Shown piece by piece: positions 60,306-64,000 of a DNA stretch of 64,000 bases. The stretch spans positions 1-64,000 of the forward strand of contig JAICYD010000007.1 of assembly GCA_025934375.1 (NCBI GenBank), in the 5' to 3' direction. The notes below the pieces were generated by a model. The model worked only from the letters and a program-made list of their open reading frames with translations, had not been told where the DNA came from and ran no database searches. Both the position numbers and the translations under genes were made by a program. The DNA is from Streptosporangiaceae bacterium (GTDB lineage Bacteria > Actinomycetota > Actinomycetes > Streptosporangiales > Streptosporangiaceae). Numbering within the stretch: position 1 is the first letter of the stretch; every line of letters begins with the position of its first letter.

Positions 60306-61796
60306 ATGGCGGCGACTCCGGAACAAGCGGTACCAGGTCAGGCGACTTCGGCGCCGGCCCCCGGGCTGAAGCGGTCCCTGTCGGTCTGGCAGGCGGTCGG
60401 CCTGTCGCTGGCGCTGATGGCGCCGAGCATGGCCGCGAACATCAACCCGCAGGGCGCGGCCGGCGCCGGGCGGGCGATCCCGCTGGCGTTCCTCATCGCG
60501 GCGGTCGGCGTGCTGCTGGTGGCCTACACGTTCGTGCGGCTCACCCAGTACTTCCGGCACGCGGGCTCGGCCTACGCGTTCGTCGGGGCGACCCTCGGGC
60601 CGCGCGCCGGGGTCGTCGCCGGCTGGGGGCTGGCCGGCACCTACACGTTCTACGCGGTGGTGACGGCGTCGGCGGCCGGCATCTTCGGCGCGGGCCTGCT
60701 GGATGACCTGGGCCTGTGGAAGAACCAGCCGACGTGGTCGCCCATCTTGTTCGCCGCGGTGGCGGTGGTGCTCGCCCTCGTCCTCGCCTCGATCCCGGCC
60801 AAGGGCGGCACGAACGTGCTGCTGGTCGTCGAGGCGGCCACGGTGGCGCTTATCCTCGTGGTCACCGTCGTGGTGCTGGCGAAGGTCATCGGCCACAGCG
60901 CCCCCGGCGGGGCGCACTTCACGATGAGCGTGTTCACCCTGGGCAGCGGCACCGGGGTATCGGCGCTGTTCCTGGGCGTGGTCTTCGGGTTCTTGTCGTT
61001 CGCCGGCTTTGAGGCCTCGGCGACCCTGGGCGAGGAGGCGCGCAACCCCTCGCGCGACATCCCGCGGGCGATCCTGGGCGTGGCGATCTTCGGCGGCATC
61101 TACTTCGTGGTGGTCACCGCGGCGGAGGTCATGGGCTTCGGCACCACCGACAAGGGGCTGACCGCGTTCGCCCACTCCAGCTCACTGCTCGGTGACCTGG
61201 GTACCTCCTACGTCGGGTCCTGGGTGGGCAACGTGATCACCGCCGGGACCACCGTCAGCGCGTTCGGCTGCTGCCTGGCCTGCACGGTCGGCGGGGCCCG
61301 GCTGGTCTACGCGATGTCGCGGGACACCTTCGGCGACCGCGGCGCGGGCCGCAGCGCGCGCTGGGGCTCGCCGGTCATCGCGACCTTCATCGTCGCCGCG
61401 GCGGCGGTGGTGATCTTCGCGGTCTACGTCGCGGTCTCCACCGACCGCGCCGGAGTCACCTTCAACGCGTTCCTGTGGTCGGGCACCATCGGCACCCTCA
61501 TCTTGCTGGTGGTGTACGTCCTGGCCACGATCGGCATGTCGCGGCTGGTGTTCGTGCAGCGCAAGCTGCCGGGCGTGCCGATGTGGCAGGTGGCGATCCC
61601 GGCCGCGGCGATCGTCGTCCTCGGCTACACCTTGTACCGGAACGTCTGGCCGTACCCGACCGGCGACGGGCGCTGGTTCCCGGTCGTCGGCGGGATCTGG
61701 CTGGCCGTGGCCGTCGTCGGCGTGATCGCCGCCCCCGGGACGGCCCGCCGCCTCGGCGAGAAGCTGGCCGCCCGCGAGGGAATCAAAGCCGACTAG
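60306..61796 (+). CDS. APC-superfamily amino acid permease
   Basis: 496 aa with about 12 membrane segments. The first helices have SVWQAVGLSLALMAPSMAANINPQGAAGAGRAIPLAFLIAAVGVLLVAYTFVRL with the APC glycine-rich break. Also visible are GFLSFAGFEASATLGEEARNPSRDIPRAILGVAIFGGIYFVVVT, the conserved inner loop, and ARLVYAMSRDTFGDR. Transports amino acids or polyamines by cation symport; substrate unknown. ATG 60306 follows an AT-richer stretch of about 100 bp after the AraC gene on the same strand, so coregulation is possible. Convergent with rnj across a GC-rich hairpin zone. Confidence 0.92.
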   Translation: MAATPEQAVPGQATSAPAPGLKRSLSVWQAVGLSLALMAPSMAANINPQGAAGAGRAIPLAFLIAAVGVLLVAYTFVRLTQYFRHAGSAYAFVGATLGPRAGVVAGWGLAGTYTFYAVVTASAAGIFGAGLLDDLGLWKNQPTWSPILFAAVAVVLALVLASIPAKGGTNVLLVVEAATVALILVVTVVVLAKVIGHSAPGGAHFTMSVFTLGSGTGVSALFLGVVFGFLSFAGFEASATLGEEARNPSRDIPRAILGVAIFGGIYFVVVTAAEVMGFGTTDKGLTAFAHSSSLLGDLGTSYVGSWVGNVITAGTTVSAFGCCLACTVGGARLVYAMSRDTFGDRGAGRSARWGSPVIATFIVAAAAVVIFAVYVAVSTDRAGVTFNAFLWSGTIGTLILLVVYVLATIGMSRLVFVQRKLPGVPMWQVAIPAAAIVVLGYTLYRNVWPYPTGDGRWFPVVGGIWLAVAVVGVIAAPGTARRLGEKLAAREGIKAD

Positions 61797-61805
61797 CCGT
61801 GCTTC

Positions 61806-61882
61806 CCCAGGGGGCTAGCGCCCCCTTCGACCCCCGAAAGGGGGGGAGACCCCCCTTTCACCCCCCCAGGGGAACCAGCACA
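61806..61882. repeat. GC-rich hairpin cluster between APC permease and rnj
   Basis: Nested mirrored C and G runs (GGGGGCTAGCGCCCCC, GAAAGGGGGGG / CCCCCCTTTC, outer CCCCAGGGG) between two convergent stops. It may act as a bidirectional terminator and looks like a diverged member of the dispersed GC-rich family. Confidence 0.6.
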
Positions 61883-61987
61883 AACCGCTGGCCCCTGGGC
61901 CTCCGGATGCGCCCATTGCCTGCAACCCCGGTCAGCACGGGTACCGGGATAGGGCAGTCATCCAGGTCCCCGCCTGCCGGGGTCCGG

Positions 61988-63673
61988 TCAGACTTCCACC
62001 ACTACGGGGATGATCATGGGGCGGCGGCGGTAGGTGTCGCTGACCCACTTGCCGATGACCCGGCGGGCGAGCTGGCGCAGCGCGTGGGCGTCGGAGATGC
62101 CATCGGCGGTGGCGCGGGCGAGGGCGTCCTCCACCTTCGGCAGGACCTCCTCGAACGCCATCTCCCCGATGCCGGACCCGCGGGCGTGGATCTCCGGGCC
62201 GCCGACCACCTTGCCGCTGCTGGTGTCGACCACCATGATCACCGAGACGAATCCTTCCTCGCCGAGGATGCGCCGGTCCTTCAGCGAGGACTCGGTCACC
62301 TCCCCGACGGTCAGGCCGTCCACGTACACGTAGCCGCACTCGACCGCGCCGGCGATGGCCGCCTTGCCGCCGACCAGGTCGACGACCACGCCGTCCTCAG
62401 CGATGACGATGCGCTCATCGGGGACTCCGGTCAGCGAGGCCAGCCGCGCGTGCGCCCTCAGGTGCCGCCATTCCCCGTGCACCGGCATGAAGTTCCGCGG
62501 CCTGACCAGGTTGAGCAGGTAGAGCAGCTCCCCGGCGGGCGCGTGCCCGGACACGTGGACCAGCGATGACTCCTTGTGCACGACCCGCGCGCCCAGCCGG
62601 GTCAGCCCGTTGATCACCCGGTAGACAGCGGTCTCGTTGCCGGGGATCAGCGAGGAGGCGAGGATGACGGTGTCGCCGGCCGCGATCCGGATGGGGTGGT
62701 CCCGCCCCGCCATCCGTGACAGCGCGGACATCGGCTCGCCCTGCGAGCCGGTGGAGATCAGCACGACGTCGCCGGGCGGCATCTCCTCGGCCTCGCGCAG
62801 GTCGATCAGCAGCCCGCCGGGGACGTGCAGGTAGCCCAGGTCCCGGGCGACGCCCATGTTGCGGACCATGGACCGGCCGACGAAGGCGACCTTGCGCCGG
62901 TGCCTGACCGCCGTGTCCAGCACCTGCTGCACCCGGTGCACGTGGGAGGCGAAGCAGGCGACGATGATCCGCTGGTCGGCCTGGGCGAACACGTCGCCGA
63001 GCACGGGCGCGATGTCCCGCTCGGACCGGACGATGCCCGGCACCTCGGCGTTGGTCGAGTCAGACAGCAGCAGGTCAACGCCCTCAGCGCCCAGCCGGGC
63101 GAAGCCGGCCAGGTCGGTCAGCCGTCCGTCCAGCGGCAGCTGGTCCATCTTGAAGTCGCCGGTGTGCAGCACCACCCCGGCCCGGGTCTTGATGGCCACG
63201 GCCAGCGCGTCCGGGATCGAGTGGTTGACGGCGAAGAACTCGCACTCGAAGGGGCCGAACGTCCCCGTGGTGCCCTCCTTCACCTCCACCACCTCGGGGG
63301 TGATGCGGTGCTCGGCGAGCTTGGAGCGCATCATGGCGAGGGTCAGCTTCGAGCCGACCAGGGGGATGCCGGCCCGCTCGCGCAGCAGGTAGGGGACAGC
63401 GCCGATGTGGTCTTCATGGGCGTGCGTCAGCACCAGCGCCTCGACGTTGTCGAGCCTGCCCTCCAGGTAGCGGAAGTCAGGGAGGATCAAGTCGATGCCG
63501 GGCTGGTCCGACTCGGGGAACAAGACCCCGCAGTCGACGACGAGGAGCCGGCCACCGTATTCGAAAACCGTCATGTTGCGCCCGATCTCGCCGAGGCCGC
63601 CCAGGGCGACGACGCGCAGCCCCTCATCGGGCAGCGGGGGCGGTGGGGCGAGTTCAGGATGCGGGTAGCTCAT
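61988..63673 (-). CDS. rnj: Ribonuclease J
   Basis: 561 aa. Metallo-beta-lactamase/beta-CASP nuclease with endo- and 5'-3' exonuclease activity. Metal motif THAHEDHIG (H84, H86, D88, H89), then NHSIPDALAV, VLHTGDFKMD, the beta-CASP motifs LLSDSTNAEVPG and STGSQGEPMSALSRM, HVSGHAPAGEL, and FMPVHGEWRHLRAHA. The C-terminal domain ends in YRRRPMIIPVVVEV. The N-terminal PHPELAPPPPLPDEG is a short disordered start. Lies behind dapA, the standard actinobacterial dapA-rnj arrangement. Together with RNase Y it suggests a Bacillus-like decay set. Confidence 0.95.
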   Translation of the reverse strand: MSYPHPELAPPPPLPDEGLRVVALGGLGEIGRNMTVFEYGGRLLVVDCGVLFPESDQPGIDLILPDFRYLEGRLDNVEALVLTHAHEDHIGAVPYLLRERAGIPLVGSKLTLAMMRSKLAEHRITPEVVEVKEGTTGTFGPFECEFFAVNHSIPDALAVAIKTRAGVVLHTGDFKMDQLPLDGRLTDLAGFARLGAEGVDLLLSDSTNAEVPGIVRSERDIAPVLGDVFAQADQRIIVACFASHVHRVQQVLDTAVRHRRKVAFVGRSMVRNMGVARDLGYLHVPGGLLIDLREAEEMPPGDVVLISTGSQGEPMSALSRMAGRDHPIRIAAGDTVILASSLIPGNETAVYRVINGLTRLGARVVHKESSLVHVSGHAPAGELLYLLNLVRPRNFMPVHGEWRHLRAHARLASLTGVPDERIVIAEDGVVVDLVGGKAAIAGAVECGYVYVDGLTVGEVTESSLKDRRILGEEGFVSVIMVVDTSSGKVVGGPEIHARGSGIGEMAFEEVLPKVEDALARATADGISDAHALRQLARRVIGKWVSDTYRRRPMIIPVVVEV

Positions 63674-63804
63674 CTATTCCCGCCACTGCGATAACTCGAG
63701 ATCACGTCCATCATTTCAGTTGAGCATAGTGAGGTTGTTATCCGGCTCAGCGGGCCGGCGTGTCGGCTGGCCGGCGCGCGGGGCGCCGGACGCCGGCCCC
63801 GGCG

Positions 63805-64000
63805 TCAGCCCGGAAGCTTGACGCCGCCTGCCGTCAGGTCCTCGCGGAGCTGGCGGCGCTCGTCCTCGCTCGCCGGGATCAGCGGTCCGCGCACTCCCCC
63901 GCCGGGCAGGCCGAGCATTTCCATGGCCGCCTTGGTCAGCACGGCGGCCTGATTGCGGAACAGCCCCACGTTGACCGGGAGCATGTCCAGGTGAAGCTTG
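63805..64000 (-). CDS. dapA: 4-hydroxy-tetrahydrodipicolinate synthase, C-terminal part
   Basis: The minus-strand frame enters from the right edge and ends at TGA 63807-63805 (64 codons visible). The sequence PVNVGLFRNQAAVLTKAAMEMLGLP, GGGVRGPLIPASEDERRQLREDL and AGGVKLPG is the characteristic DapA C-terminus. DapA condenses pyruvate with aspartate semialdehyde in lysine and diaminopimelate synthesis. The catalytic barrel lies outside the window. The next gene, rnj, starts 131 bp downstream. Confidence 0.9.
   Translation of the reverse strand, partial: KLHLDMLPVNVGLFRNQAAVLTKAAMEMLGLPGGGVRGPLIPASEDERRQLREDLTAGGVKLPG

Overview
The window is chromosomal DNA of a high-GC Gram-positive bacterium (Actinomycetota). 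The evidence is strongly G/C-biased third codon positions, frequent GTG/TTG starts, a RecA with a mycobacteria-type intein, DUF3046 next to recA, a ClgR regulator, a TIGR03086/mycothiol-type protein, a RodZ-like protein, and the order dapA-rnj-...-ftsK-rodZ-rimO-pgsA-cinA-clgR typical of actinobacteria. A filamentous, soil-type lineage (Streptosporangiales/Frankia-like) is plausible but not proven. I saw no rRNA, tRNA, CRISPR array, transposase or prophage.

Layout. 1-7 kb: a proline-rich repeat protein running off the left edge, a repeat-rich gap, an XRE/ClpP-like fusion regulator, a FluG-like amidohydrolase, a zinc-ribbon protein and a secreted phage-tail-lysozyme-domain protein. 7-19 kb: housekeeping genes on the minus strand (miaB-miaA, rny, recA-recX, DUF3046) with a class-V aminotransferase and an S9 peptidase. 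18.7-28 kb: two envelope proteins, a transmembrane Ser/Thr kinase and the giant helicase Lhr. 28.2-40.6 kb: a plus-strand copper/multicopper-oxidase island made of two paralogous units (membrane protein + CotA-like oxidase), a membrane-Sco fusion, YcnI, and a CopC-CopD fusion. 40.6-46.2 kb: gene remnants and a molybdenum hydroxylase operon with a divergent Rrf2 regulator, bracketed by two copies of a 34-bp palindromic repeat. 46.2-56.5 kb: clgR, cinA, pgsA, rimO, rodZ-like, ftsK, GNAT and bioB on the minus strand. 56.5-64 kb: a D-2-hydroxyacid dehydrogenase, an acyl-CoA dehydrogenase-like protein, TIGR03086 and AraC proteins, an APC permease, RNase J, and the 3' end of dapA.

How the genes fit together. 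The minus-strand backbone carries DNA repair (RecA/RecX under an SOS box), tRNA modification (MiaA/MiaB), RNA decay (RNase Y and RNase J), cell division (FtsK), phospholipid synthesis (PgsA) and stress regulation (ClgR). The plus-strand copper island looks like one envelope copper system: uptake or handling (YcnI, CopC/CopD), delivery (Sco domain) and use (two Tat-exported oxidases). The two oxidase units share the same palindrome, ATGACA-nAAA-TGTCAT, upstream of a TTGACA promoter element, so common regulation is likely.

Most unusual DNA-level signals: (1) a GC-rich dispersed element with the core GGGGGCGAACGGAGTRTC that lies inside several genes in different reading frames and orientations, resembling a palindromic element inserted in frame; (2) in-frame minisatellites with a 15-bp (5-codon) period in at least six unrelated genes; (3) the shared operator of the duplicated oxidase operons; (4) the 34-bp palindromic repeat pair around the hydroxylase locus; (5) an SOS promoter about 320 bp upstream of recA whose leader carries four 17-bp direct repeats.
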